This document shows, one piece after another, positions 44,676-56,885 of a DNA stretch of 64,000 nt. Position 1 is the stretch's first letter; each line of letters begins with the position of its first letter. Under the pieces are notes generated by a model, which was not told where the DNA came from, made no database searches, and saw only the letters and a program-made list of their open reading frames with translations. The translations under genes and the position numbers were made by a program. Origin of the DNA: Plantago ovata (lineage: Eukaryota; Streptophyta; Magnoliopsida; Lamiales; Plantaginaceae); the NCBI GenBank assembly GCA_028274465.1, contig CM051455.1, forward strand, positions 97,472,365 through 97,536,364, written 5' to 3'.

Positions 44676-47600
44676 CTAAAAAAAATTTCGTTAAAACCAT
44701 ATCATATAGCCTTTAAAACCACATCAAAGAAATCTAAAAAAGCACAAAGCATAATAAAAATAAAAGTATTCATACCTGTCTCAAATCAGGACAATCATAA
44801 GCACTCCCCTGGAAATCTTTCATCAGGTGCATCACATAAACCCCACAATCATTCAGATCATCAAGTTCTTCAAGATCATGCGGCATGACAACATGAATGA
44901 ACTCGAACGATTCAACCTCATGAGCCCGACTGTGTCCCTCCATTTTTAAAAAAGTTGAAAATCCCTTCTTCTGTACAATAAAACAGTAATATATAGTCTT
45001 AAAATAATAACATGGGCTCCTATAAAAGTAATAAAAATAACTTCAGAAAAAAAAAAGAGAAAAAAAATCATACCAAAGCTTCACAATACAACACAGCTTC
45101 AGGAAGCCTCTCCTCAGTCAATTTCAAATTGTCCATTAGCTGAACAGACTTTAACTCCATATTAACACTATACAAAAGTATAGTGTTCATGTTTATTGCA
45201 CGGAAAGATGAACTAGAAAACACAAATAGAGACAAAAAAACAAATCAACATAAAAACCATAAGCTCAAAACTTAAAAAGCATAACAAAATGAACAAAAAA
45301 GAAGAAGTAGAATTACCAATTTAACTTCTTCCAACTGATCTTGGGTAACTGAACCCAATGTCATTTTTATCCAAATAGACAACACCTCAACAAACTTCCC
45401 AGAATCATCAGCAGTCCAATAAGCAGAAGAATTAAGACCAAAAACAACTCGGTCAAGACGTTTCTTAGTCCTCTCGATATCATTAAGAATCATTGCCCAA
45501 TGATCAATTACAGCACTTCTGATCATGTTTTTTGGCTTCAAACTACTTAGATCATCTTGAAAAACATAATTGTTGTCAAAGTATTGGACAACAGAATCAT
45601 TCCTGGAAGAAAAAAATAAAAATAAGAATAAAACAAAAACATCAATCTAAAAACTATAACATAATCACTTAAAAAGCATAACATTATTCATTAGAAGCAG
45701 AACAAAAAAATGTACCCATCTACTATCTCAGCAACGTCTGACCAATAATACTCAACAACTTGTTTCCTCAAAAGCTTCATCCCAGAAACAAAAGACTTGT
45801 TTTCCTTCATAAACTGTGAAACACAGTCTATGTCAACCCTAGCCACCCCACATTCATAAGTACATCCACGACCATCATTGCGGTCAAATGTGGACAAGTA
45901 ATCATGGATATCTGCCAGTTTTCCACAACCATCAGTTGACGACAATGACAAATCTCCATAAGGGCAAGGGCCAAAAATAATACCGTCATTATTTAAAAGT
46001 GAATCTTCTTCCATGAATTGATCTTCAGAATTGTCAACAGGATCAGCAATCTGACTTTTGTTCTTCAAATCCTCAACAGGAACCTCACGAGAACTTCCAA
46101 TCGGTTGAAAAAAATCATCAAACTTTGGAGTACAGAAACCAAGATCAAACGAAGGCATAGGGAAATCATCCAACTGGGTTCCATCCACCACAGGAGTTAC
46201 ATTCACCACCGGCACAGGTTGTGGAGCATTCACAATCGCTTCCTTCTTCTCCAAAGAAGCTTGAAAAGCATAATCAAGATAAGCAATCACCTGGCTAGTA
46301 AAAACAATACCATTATCAAAGTCATCATCTATGCTATCATCAAGGATATCTGCAGTGGCATTGGCATGAGCAGGTGGAATTGTTGCACTGGGGACACCAC
46401 CAATATGAGCATCAGGAACTGTGGAAGTGGGAACATCTGCAACAACGCCACAATCAACTGATTGGCTGTCTCCCTTGCTTGCTGGTTGACTAGTTGGCTG
46501 GCTGCAACGCTGGCTTGCCGGCTGGCTAGCTCCCTCGCTTCCAACAGAGAGCAAATCAATGTGATGATTAACAAATAAATGAAAGTTCCGCTTCCACATT
46601 ACGAATTTCTTGTGGTCTTCCTGCAAAACAAGGAGAGTAAAAAAAATACATTACAAGATATCTTAAAATCTCACTAAATTTATAAAACAAAACACAAAAG
46701 GATCCATCAAAAGATAAAAAAATGGTAATTAAAACCATATTGCACAGTATATTTATTAAAAACATAACAACTGATATTAAAACAATAATAACATTAATTA
46801 AAACACCAAAAGACTACAACCCAAAAAATTTTTATAAGTTGTTAAATGCACAATAATGGAAATTAAAAACAAAAGGAATTCATTAAAAACTTTACAGCTG
46901 AACACATCTTGTTAATGTCACTATTCTTTGGGACACCAGGAGGGATACGTATCCTCAGGTTCAAAAAATTCTCATCATTATCATCATAATAGCCAGTGCC
47001 TGCTTTACAAGTTTCATTCAAGGAAGCCATCGCTACATGACCTTCAGCATCCTTCATAAAATCAACTACAGCCACAACATCATCTTCATCTTTACTGATC
47101 GGATACACACCCCTCAACTGCATACCCTTGAAGTAATGACCAAACTCTTGATTAACTCGATTACTCAGTCTCTTGTTTGGCCAATGCTTAATCAAAGGAA
47201 GACTACATGGCTCTTTCTCACCCTTCCATGGATACCTGTTCAAATGAATAATATAATAAAAACCTTAAAATGATATACTATAACCATAACATAAAAACTT
47301 AAAAGATCAACAAAAAAATACCTATGCAAATAACAAATCAGCAACACCAGAACACACCCACTAACAGACCATGCCGTGTCACAATTAATATAGTTACTTA
47401 TGCCTTTGCTCAGCCTCTCCATAACATAACCGCACCAGTCAAAATTCTTTATCCCAGAGACATCCTCCAACAAAGGCAGCAAAGCATAATCTATGGTATG
47501 GTTGCGATTTGGAGCCAGGATACAACCACAAGCATAGAGTACAAAGAGCCTCTTGAATTCATCACCACCATCCACCATTTCACTCAAGTAGTGACCAACA

Positions 47601-48285
47601 GATGAGCAATAAGTAATATCTGGAGCACTCACAGCCTTATCATTCCCATCCTTATCCTTCCTCTTTGTGACATGAGGATACTTCTCACGGAATTCAATCT
47701 TCAATTCCACATCAATATAAGGACAGACCTTTTTTCCAACACACCGTGGGATAAGAAAAAGGTCCTTCACATCTAAACTGCAGACCTGATAAGAGGTAAA
47801 CTCACTTTTCACATCACCAATATGCTGAACATTACATAACGGATCAAACTTGTTGATCAACGCCGGTAAAAGGCCACTAGGAAGTCTCTTGATGTCTATA
47901 TCCAGCAAACCACCGAAACCTATATCTCGGATATCTATCTTTTGCTGCTCGGACCACTGAATTTTACAGAAGTCAAAAGACATAGAATGTGCGAAATCAA
48001 TCACTGAACCATCCTTCAACAGAACAACATTCTTCTTTTCACGGTTCCTGCGTTTGACTTCCTTCACAAGCGAAACACTAGCCGAAGAAGCAACACCCTG
48101 CTGGGTTGCTGTACCAATTACTTCAGTTGCTGTAGGAATTAATTCTGTTGGTGTAGGAATTACTTCAGTCGGTGTAGGAAGAGCTTGTGCACACTGCACA
48201 TGCACTTCAGATGGATCACCTGCACCTAAAATTCACAACAAAAGACATCTTAAACCATAACAAATATCACATAAAACCCCAACAA

Positions 48286-49150
48286 GACATCTTTAGAAAA
48301 AATAACAGAAACATGCACACAAAAACACATAATTAAGCAAAAAAGTCCAAAAACTAAAACCACAACAAAAAGAAAAATTCAAAAGAATAGACAACTTAAA
48401 AGTCGCACATATAACCTGTTACCTAAAAACCATAACATAAATCCCCTAAAACCACAACAAGACATCTTAAAAAAAATAACACAACAAATGTACAGAACAA
48501 ATAAAAACCCAACAAGACATGGAATAATAAAAAGATAAAAAATCCCGCCCAAAGATAATTAAGCATAAAACCACCACAAAGAACGAAAAAACCATAAATA
48601 ATATCAAACACACAAACACATGACATTTAACAACATAATAAGCTACGAGTTTATTTTCCTCAATAAAAAATGGTACGAGTCTATCCAAAACTTTAAATCC
48701 ACAACAACAACGAAACGAACCAAAACAAACAAACAACGAATTAGAAAAATAACAGAAACATGCACACAAAAACACATAATTAAGCAAAAAAGCCCCAAAA
48801 ACTAAAACCACAACAAAAGAAAAATTCAAAAAGAATAGACAACTTAAAAGTCGCACATATAACCTGTTACCTAAAAACCATAACATAAATCACCTAAAAC
48901 CAAAACAAGACATCTTAAAAAAATAACACAACAAATGTACAGAACAAATAAAAAACCAACAAGACATGAAATAATAAAAAGACAAAAATTCCCGCGCAAA
49001 GATAATTAAACATAAAACCACCACAAACAACGAAAAAACCATAAATAATATCAGACACACAAACACATGACATTTAACAACATAATAATGCTATGAGTTT
49101 ATGAACCATATAATACAGCCGCCAGTTTATCCCCAAACATTTAATACCAT
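48286..49150. repeat. 448-bp tandem duplication in the first intron of the ULP-like gene
   Basis: AAGTCGCACATATAACCTGT occurs at about 48400 and 48848, and the surrounding 350-400 bp match in both copies, including the downstream AACAAGACATG and CATTTAACAACATAATAA words. An apparent ORF in this area (48467-48886, minus) is intron sequence. Confidence 0.85.
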
Positions 49151-49677
49151 AAAATAGCAGTGCATATTTAAAAACCACAACATAAAACCAAAAACCACAA
49201 CAACCGAAACTACACTTACTATTAGCAGTCGAAGCCGTATTACGGCGACAGCGAGTCCTCCTCACCGGAGCGTCCGGAACATCACCCTCCCTCTTCGTCA
49301 TACTCTGTCAAAAGAAAACGAAGAAAAAACTGAGTGAAAAACCCTAGATAACGAAGAAAAAAAGGAAAAATCAAAGGAGCAACAGTAATCAGGAAACGAA
49401 ACCGAATCGGAGAAACCAAATCGGAAAACGAAAAGCAACGACGAAGCAGATCTGAAAAGGAAAACCTCTCAAACCTAGAGCATTAGACTGAGGAAGAAGA
49501 GAATGAGACTTTCAGAGAGAAATCGCAGAATCACGCAGTACACCTCGAACTATGTGTTTCTCTGTCTGAGAATGTGTATTTATGTAATAAGAAAAACCGG
49601 GTTTATAATGAAAACCGGTCAACCAATCGGTCCAACTCAAAACCACCGACCAAAAATAGAAAACGAGCGAGTTTTCT

Positions 49678-49717
49678 ATAAAACCAGGCCTTTCCATTTT
49701 TTTAGGAAAGGCTGGCC
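49678..49717. repeat. Right terminal inverted repeat of the MULE
   Basis: ATAAAACCAGGCCTTTCCAT, then TTTTTTAGGAAAGGCTGGCC, the complement of the left end with a few mismatches. Confidence 0.8.
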
Positions 49718-49757
49718 TCCCCATAGACTTTAGCAAATACTTATTGCTTTACATTTT

Positions 49758-49799
49758 TAATTGTAGTTTTAGGATTTTTATTATTTGAAAAAATACTTA
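49758..49799. repeat. 42-bp duplication flanking the MULE (right copy)
   Basis: The 42 bp starting TAATTGTAGTTTTAGGATTT are identical to 35958-35999, just outside the left end of the MULE. On this side the word AATACTTATTGCTTTACATTTTT also occurs twice, at about 49736 and 49794. Confidence 0.85.
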
Positions 49800-50002
49800 T
49801 TGCTTTACATTTTTCAAGGAATACTTTCATCATAATTAATGTATCTTGTTGAATTCTATACCATTTAAAGTATACTGTGTTAGTTGACATATTATAATTA
49901 TCTCTAATTAATACAATATTTTTAGTAAATCAATGAATTGAATGTGGTGGATTAAAATGTGTGAAATTTCTAAAATGACAATTAAAAAAATCGGAGAGAG
50001 TA

Positions 50003-50303
50003 CAAATTAGTCACAATCCCAATACTTTACTACAAAACTTATTATACAAATTAGTCATTATAATTCATAATTAATCCTTTTTTTAATTGTTCATATGTTT
50101 ATTTATGTATTTTTTTTAAACAATAAAAATTACATGCATTTTACAAGTATTCATACCATATCCTACTTTTTTTTTTGTTAAAAAGATTACGCTTTTAGTA
50201 TAGGTGCACTTGATTCATAAACAATAACTCTAATCTAGGCTGTTCCAAAATTGACCTCTACACACAAACCATTAATTTTGTACTACAAAAACTCCTACAC
50301 ATG
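50003..50303. other. AT-rich spacer between MULE/MITE and GEN1
   Basis: No gene is seen. It presumably includes the 3' untranslated region of GEN1 on the minus strand. Confidence 0.4.
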
Positions 50304-53300
50304 TTACAGTTCTTTCATAATACTGGCTATGAATTTTCTCAGCTCCAAAACTTTTCTTGCATGTTCTGGTGATGCATCGGTTTCTGACTCGCTCAACTCG
50401 ATCACTTCTGTATGCTGCTTCAATGCACTCTTGTCGCATTTTGAGTTACATTGAGCACGAACTCGAGGTGAAGGGCTCACAAGATCAATAATATCCGTTT
50501 CCAGATAACTTGAAGAAGTCGAATAAGAACCAGAATTGTTGATTCCGGAGTTATTACTTATTTCTGATAAAACATGGGTGACATTACTTATCTTATCTGC
50601 CACCAAATCGTTCGGGGCAAGAGTGGTATATCCAGCTGTGCTCTCTCGTTCCATGTGAAACAGCACGTCCTCGTGTTTCTCATCCATTTCCATCATTTCT
50701 GGAGTCTTGTTTACTTGCTTTTTCCTAGGCCTGCGGTTGGGTTTCTGTATTTGAGCTTTTCTTTGCTGGAATTCCAAAATCTTCTCAGGACAAGCACTAA
50801 CAACATTACAAGATTATGTTAATGCACTGAGAAAGTATTTAGCTGACAAAAGACCAAATCAAGAAAGATTTAAGCGAAAAAATGACTGAAGCACTAACCT
50901 TTCGACCAGATCAGCTGGTACAGATGATGTCTTGAGTCCATCAACATTTTCCCAGGATACCTCAAAGTAATCTCTTCCTTGATTCTTTCTTGGCTTAACG
51001 ATGCCAGATACAGGACACTTCACCGGGATCTGTACTCCGGAGAAGTTACATTGAATTGTTAACTGAAGGTATTAAACATTCATATTATAGATTCAAAACA
51101 GAACTCTCAAGAACGATCAACATTCTTCCCATAAGGAAGATGTTTCTTGATGAGTTGAATGAGAGAGATGTATCGATAAGGCTTTACGTGTTCATTCCAA
51201 ATGCTGACAGATGCATGAATTTACTGATAAACATAGAAGAGGTACCTCATTCAATGGTAGATGGCCTCCAAGAGCCAAAGAAGTTGAACGAAGTGTAGCA
51301 TACCGCCTCAAGTCTCTCTCAGCAATCTTTGGGAGGATATACTCATCTAAGCAGACCAGTAGAGACAGTCTCAAACTTGGGACATAAAATTATTCTGCTT
51401 GATATGTAAAATTCCTGTGAAAAACCTGTTTATGCTACTAGACTACTAGTCAGAGTTTTACTTGATGTTTGAGACAAAATAGGTTCTTTTAGGTGATTTA
51501 CTCACTTGATTTTTCCATTGGACATATATGCACAAAGAATACAGTTATACAGAGAGACAACTTGATTTCAAAATCAATTTTCAAGCACTTCACATTTTTT
51601 CAAATTTCACATTCAAGTCAGATGTATTCCATCAGCAACAATGTCAGTTCAGAAGAAGTGTCAACTACTTTCATCATTAATTCATAAGAAAAAAAAAACG
51701 GTAGTTGGTCCCTATACATGTCCCAATTGGGAGAGAGAGCACTTTGGTAATCTGGACATGAGCAATAATGACAGTATAATGATCTTACTTCACTAAACCC
51801 AGTGAAAATTAAAACTCTTTCATTGTTACAACTAAAATTACTGATCTTACTATACTAATTTTCTGTTACACTTCTTCCTATCTAATTGAGGTAGAAAGTA
51901 GTTTCTTCTAGAAGTAGGCCTTCCTGCAAAGCAAAGTTCTGTTGAGTTTTACCATACTATTCAACAATGCAATTCGATCCGTTCAAAGTGCTGGACATGG
52001 TTTTAATGGCCTATTTCTCACATATGAAAGTATTGTTAGACCAGAGCCAACAGGCTAGGCTTGTCATGGACCATGACAAGGTCCGACGTTCTGATAAGTT
52101 TTGAGTTGATATACCCGTTTTAAGTTATATGTGCAGTATTTTGAATGCTATATAATGCTCTGAACTCGCCCTTTCTCCAACTCTAGACTTTCAATTTAAA
52201 TGCAGCCTATTCTGCTATCATAGTCAGTACCTGTCTTTTCAGGACTCCAGTCAAAAAATTGATCACAAACTTGATGCAGTTGTGTGCGGCGGAATGGATA
52301 CACAGGAATAACACTGTGGAAGCAAAATAAGAAATAATAACTATAATTGTTGTTGTAAATAAATCTATCTATCATGTCTGGGGCTGTTGAATGGGGTGAA
52401 CGAGATTTAGAAAAACAGCGAAACCCATGCTTCATTCCCAAAGTGGAAATTTCATGTTAACGTGACAGAATTCTGATAATAGAACTATACCTATTGACAG
52501 CTGCTGAATCAACTGCATGGCACTTCGGCTTCAAGTATGCATCAATCACTTGTTTCAAAACCTGCTTATCTGCTGGTAAAGTGCATTTGCCTGCTATAAT
52601 CAAGTAAGCATAAATTAGGAAGCTACACACTTGACTTTATTTATTTATCGGCAGAAGTGGAAGATATGCATGGTCCATTATTTTCATATCGAAAAAAAAA
52701 AAAAAAAAAAAAAAACTGAAACATGATTCCAAGTAAAGATATTATCCGACTTTAATTCAGAATAGGACAAACAACGTGAAGTTGATTTAAATATCTAATG
52801 CAAATGACATGAATACATGAAAAGATAGACAAGTCTGGTTAACTACCATTATCATTCTTCCTGTGAGGAGCAATGTTCTCTTTGCCTTCAAATGTTGATT
52901 TCGGGTTCTTCTTTAAGCTTCTTTTAATCTCTGAGATGGAAAATCCCTCAGATGAAAACTGTTCAAGAACAGCTGAGTCGCCAATAGATTTGACAATGTG
53001 ACAAGCTGATTCCTACATAACAACCACATTACATACAAGAGTCTCTCAGTGTGGATCAAAAAAGGATGAGCACTGTTTGCAAAATAGTAGTCGAATTTTT
53101 TTTTTACCGGTCCAACACCTCGAACTCCTTGAGTATAATCACTACCGAGAATCACAGCAAGAGCAATCTGAGGTCCATCAGTTTCAAAGCATAAACATGT
53201 CAACAAATCATGCAAACTATCCTGAAATTATCATCTCTTAAACACTGATAAATCAGAAGTACAGAAGGGAAAGGACATCAATCAACCTTAACAACTACTT

Positions 53301-55785
53301 TGATGACTAGTACTTGGGCAGTAACAGCTGTTCCATAAAATTTAGTAGTAGATGTTAAATATTGCTCAGATTTTTAAGTTCTGGCAAAATAGGGCCAGAA
53401 CCTTTTTAACAAACACAGTGCCAAATGCCAAACTTCAACTTTTTGCACAAAACTTGGCCGGAAAACTGGTACAAAATATACCCTCTAGAAATGTGATTCC
53501 CCTTGCCCCCAACCAAAAGAAAAAATAAAATCTTCATATCAAGAATATTTATGCATGACAATGGGGATGATGTAAAAGAAGAATAGAAGTATTGGATTCT
53601 AAAGCCTTTAAATTTTTTCTGGAAAAACAAAAGAGAGAAAAGCAAACACCTTTCCTATGCCGAAATTCGAATAGAGAAGCACTTACACACTATTTTAATG
53701 ACAATGTGAAAGGTACATGAATAATGGTGTACCTTCTCTGAATATTCATCTCGTAATTTACAAGGTTTAGTAAGTTTATTAACAACAATTGTCAGTGACA
53801 TAGTAGTTTAATGATATAGATTTACAAGGTTTCATGTGTTTCCTTGCAGTTGAAGTAGTAAGATAAACGTTTGCAATATCCACAAAGGTGCTAATGCTAT
53901 AGAATTTCACATAGAAAATTACCAGGGAGTTCCTTCCATATCCAAGTTTTCTTTCGATATCATCCATTTCATAGCAAACTACAGAACCTCCTTCTCCTAC
54001 ACATAATGAAAAAGCACTGTAAGAATAGCTATCAAAATGGCAAAACAACAGAAAATTTTCAATGCTCACCAAGACAAATGTCTCTGTAAACAGTTCTAGC
54101 ACCAAACAAAAAGGCATCCGAATCTGATGTGAAACATCCATCCTAATGAGCAGGAATAGAGAACAACCCAGAACCAAAGTTTCATCAGATGTAATTGCTC
54201 AGATAATTCGCAGAAGTACATGTCAGCGAGATATAAAGAACGCCTTTCACTTACACATAAGGATTCATAGTTTAGCAGCGCACACTAAGCTTCAGCCTCT
54301 TCAAGCCTGCATACAATTTGAGTTTAGAGATTTGATTTACATGGTACTTCCAGCTCTACTTTAGTAAATCATCTCTCTTATATACAAAACATTTGGAGTA
54401 GATCAAGATTCATGTTATTAAAAGAAAGAGGATACTAATTTATTGTATTCTGTTCATATATGTGCTCACATCCGGCGAAACACAGGAGAAGCGACTCACA
54501 AAGTAATCAAAATAGTGGCTCGGTATCCCAACAGTACGTTTTCCACATTGGAAGCACAAAGTGTTGATCGATTTAGTATGTTCAGGTAATGTCACTCCAT
54601 CATCTATATACTAACAATGATTTCTAGAATAACGCCAATGCAAGTGCCAAAATGATAACAGGCCGAATAACTTACCCATCTAAGCATGGAATACCAAGGG
54701 CACAACCAAGAGATTTGGCTTCTTTAACTATACATGAAAATTCAGATCCCATATTTCTCTTGAGAGAAGACAGCTTCTGGGGATCGGCAGCATCAAGGGG
54801 GACCTGCACCATGCACAAGAGGAACTAACTTTATACAAGAAAACGAGATGCAAGAACAAGTGTTGCAAAGCACGTCAAACGATTGGAGAGGTAGAAGATT
54901 AACCTCATTTCCAGCGTTTAGGCGGCGCCTGTATGTAGATAATTTGATGGCAGGAATCGAACCATCTAAGCCACAAGAAAGCAAATTGAGTGACTACTGT
55001 TAAGCAACTAAAGGAAATTCATTAAGTCAATTAATAATCTACATGCAACAAAAGAGAAGTGATCAAATTTATGTGTACAGTAAAAACTTCGCAAAGATAG
55101 TGTTTTTATCCTCTAGCCTGTATGAAATCCACAAGTTTTTCATGCACATTGATCTTGTTCCTCTGCTCCAAAGATGAATGAATAAACAGAAAACTGATCA
55201 TTACAAAAAAAAAAAAAAAAAAAAAAAGGTTTTGAGACTTTAAAGGAACATATAGGCCTACATAAAACCGAAAAATCCATCAACCTGATTCTCAATCAAA
55301 CCAAAAAAAAAATATATATATATATAATAAAAAAAACTCCCTTTCTCATATGTCTATAAAATTCAAATCTTGGGTCGTCCAGCAAATCAAATGCATAATC
55401 GAAAAAGTAGCAATATTTGATCATATATTAATAAAGAAATCGGTGAAAATGGGGAGTACCAGTAACAAAGACAATGGTGCAGTTCAAAGCAATTAGGGCT
55501 CTGAGGCGGTGAAACAGACCCCTCAAGTAAACTTTATCCTTGAGAGCACAGTGGGATCTATTAACATTCTCGAGTTGAACCATCCAACAAGACAAATCAA
55601 CGCAAACCCTTTTGTTCCTAATTCACAACACATTACATAATGATAATACATAAATGCACTAAAATTTTCAAGATCTGACAAAATAATGAATCAATGTAAT
55701 TGGATATGTAAACTTACTGGAGATGGTGAAGAGGAACTGTTTTCTTGCAAGGCTCCAATATGTCCCACAAATTCTTGACGCCCAT
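50304..55785 (-). CDS. GEN1: GEN1-type Holliday-junction/flap endonuclease (XPG family), with an internal TAG
   Basis: Fourteen exons by eye: 55718-55785, 55460-55617, 54904-54965, 54676-54803, 54255-54306, 54070-54142, 53923-53996, 53108-53221, 52847-53012, 52491-52593, 52231-52313, 51246-51346, 50899-51029 and 50304-50796. They total exactly 602 codons, the usual length for plant GEN1. The start is MGVKNLWDILEPCKKTVPL; XPG-N follows with VCVDLSCWMVQL and FVTDGSIPAIKLSTYRRR; XPG-I with EEAEA, CFTSDSDAFLFGARTVYRD and GSDYTQGVRGVGP; then a chromodomain-like VSWENVDGLKTSSVPADLV and a basic tail. It resolves recombination intermediates in the nucleus. Codon 146 (54285-54287) is TAG where the family has Gln in EEAEAQC, truncating the protein inside the active site unless it is a sequencing error. 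Confidence 0.9.
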
Positions 55786-56885
55786 ACTTTGATTTGATTT
55801 TCACACCCAATTTTTGGTTTTCTTTTGCGTCTCTGGGGAAGAATGAAGTTGGACAACACGGTTCTAGAAGTAGCCGTTGGATAATTTGTTATTTCAAAAT
55901 TTCATAAACCATTTGTTTCAAAATTCAATTTCGAAAACTTTAATGAGCTCATTTGAGTTTGTTGATTTTTTTTTATATTAAATTTGACCTCAATTAATCA
56001 TAATTTATTGTCAAAAAATAATTTAAAAAATTATTATTACGAAACAAACTTATTATATCTATATCTATATATTTAAGTAGAAAGATTTCTAGGCATTTAC
56101 TTCGGTCAAGTGTCCAATTCTTATTGGTCATTAAACACTCCATTTACCCGTGTCAACCATTTATCAAGAGTCTCATTCTTATTCAACCTAAACTATCTCA
56201 ACATTATTGTACATCCTATTATAATTATTTATATTTATATATATATTTTGGCTGCTTCAAAAAAAAAAAACTATCTCAACATAAACATCAATCCAATTCT
56301 TTAGTAATTCCTAAAATCCATCTCATTGAATGTTGATTCTTCTTCAATCTGAGAATCGACAACATTAAGGTCTCTGAGAATGGGCATCAATTTGAATCAT
56401 TAAGGTCTCTTGAATTCAAGCTTCATCTACTTTCAAGTCGATCAATATGGGGAAGAAGATCGACCGGCCATTAGGTCAAATCTATTTCGACTTGACAAAT
56501 TCAGTATCGGTCCTCTTTGTTGCAGGTGCTCCCTTGCGGAGACCGTATTTCATATAAAAGACAGGTTTTCATGATATTTCAGATCAATGGAAAAGTGTTT
56601 TTTGATAGCACTTTTAGTTGGACATCTATTGAATTGCAGGAAGGGCATTGCTACAGATTAGGTCAATATTATGTAAGAATAAACGTCAACAAGACCTACC
56701 TCCTAGCGCGTTCCAAGCTATGCCAAACCAACAATCTGATCTCCCGATCTCATCAATCTGCTACAGTGCTGCCGTTGTACCAGCAAGATAGAAGAGAAGT
56801 GGAGATTTGGGAAATCTAGGGATTTTGACCTATGCCTTTCTGTAGTTAGCTGTACTGATGGTTGTACACAGACGCTTATATATAT
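55786..56885. other. Upstream region of GEN1 and unassigned sequence
   Basis: 55786-56100 would hold the GEN1 leader and promoter (minus). From 56100 the sequence is AT-rich to about 56340. A 100-codon open frame at 56517-56819 (plus) has no family I recognise and no convincing start context. A run of G lies at 56918-56930, inside the following LTR. Confidence 0.4.

Larger units (their letters stand above)
43427..49301 (-). pseudogene. MULE-borne Ulp1 (C48) protease-like gene with Lys/Glu coiled-coil tail (ten exons, one frameshift)
   Basis: Exons by eye (minus) are 49220-49301, 47322-48225, 46896-47235, 45716-46620, 45317-45602, 45074-45212, 44776-44970, 43944-44675, 43751-43837 and 43427-43618. 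Together they total 3862 nt; removing one extra base near 45180 gives exactly 1287 codons. The N-terminal part holds a plant-transposon domain with IGFGGLLDIDIKRLPSGLL and NKFDP. The middle is low-complexity (repeated SQPASQ). The C48 part has ALKP-like LKPKNMIRSAVIDHW, FPCNKHEHY (catalytic His), SVQLMDN (Asp) and NDCGVYVM (Cys). The tail is a long KEKEK coiled coil ending RGINPDN. The extra base falls directly after the catalytic HEHY. The product would remove SUMO or a similar modifier; its role in the element is unknown. Confidence 0.82.
36017..49717. mobile_element. 13.7-kb Mutator-like element (MULE) carrying a ULP1-like gene
   Basis: Ends are inverted repeats of about 40 bp: GGCTGTCCTTTCC...GGAAAGGCCTGGTTTT on the left and its imperfect complement ending at 49717. 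Each terminus also contains its own CCTTTCC/GGAAAGG hairpin. Inside are a MuDR/FAR1-type transposase gene (plus), a small intron-nested gene (minus), and a convergent long gene with a Ulp1 protease-like domain (minus). MULEs carrying ULP-like genes are known (Kaonashi in Arabidopsis, CUMULE in melon); this one has the same logic. No clean 9-bp target duplication could be found. Both large genes carry disabling changes, so this copy is not autonomous. Confidence 0.88.
35935..50000. mobile_element. Mariner-like MITE split by the MULE
   Basis: The left end, TA-CTCCCTGCCTCTGATTTTTTTTC at 35933, and the right end, AAAAAAATCGGAGAGAG-TA ending at 50002, are imperfect inverted repeats with TA at the outer edges. 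Between them lie about 80 bp on the left and about 280 bp on the right of AT-rich sequence around the 13.7-kb MULE. The interpretation as one element is an inference from the matching ends. Confidence 0.6.

Noticed and set aside
48467..48886. 139-codon Phe/Cys/Val-rich minus-strand ORF
   Set aside because: It lies wholly within the duplicated first intron of the ULP-like gene and is made of T-rich sequence.
56517..56819. 100-codon plus-strand ORF
   Set aside because: No motif, family or splice context was recognised, so it is mentioned only as unassigned sequence.
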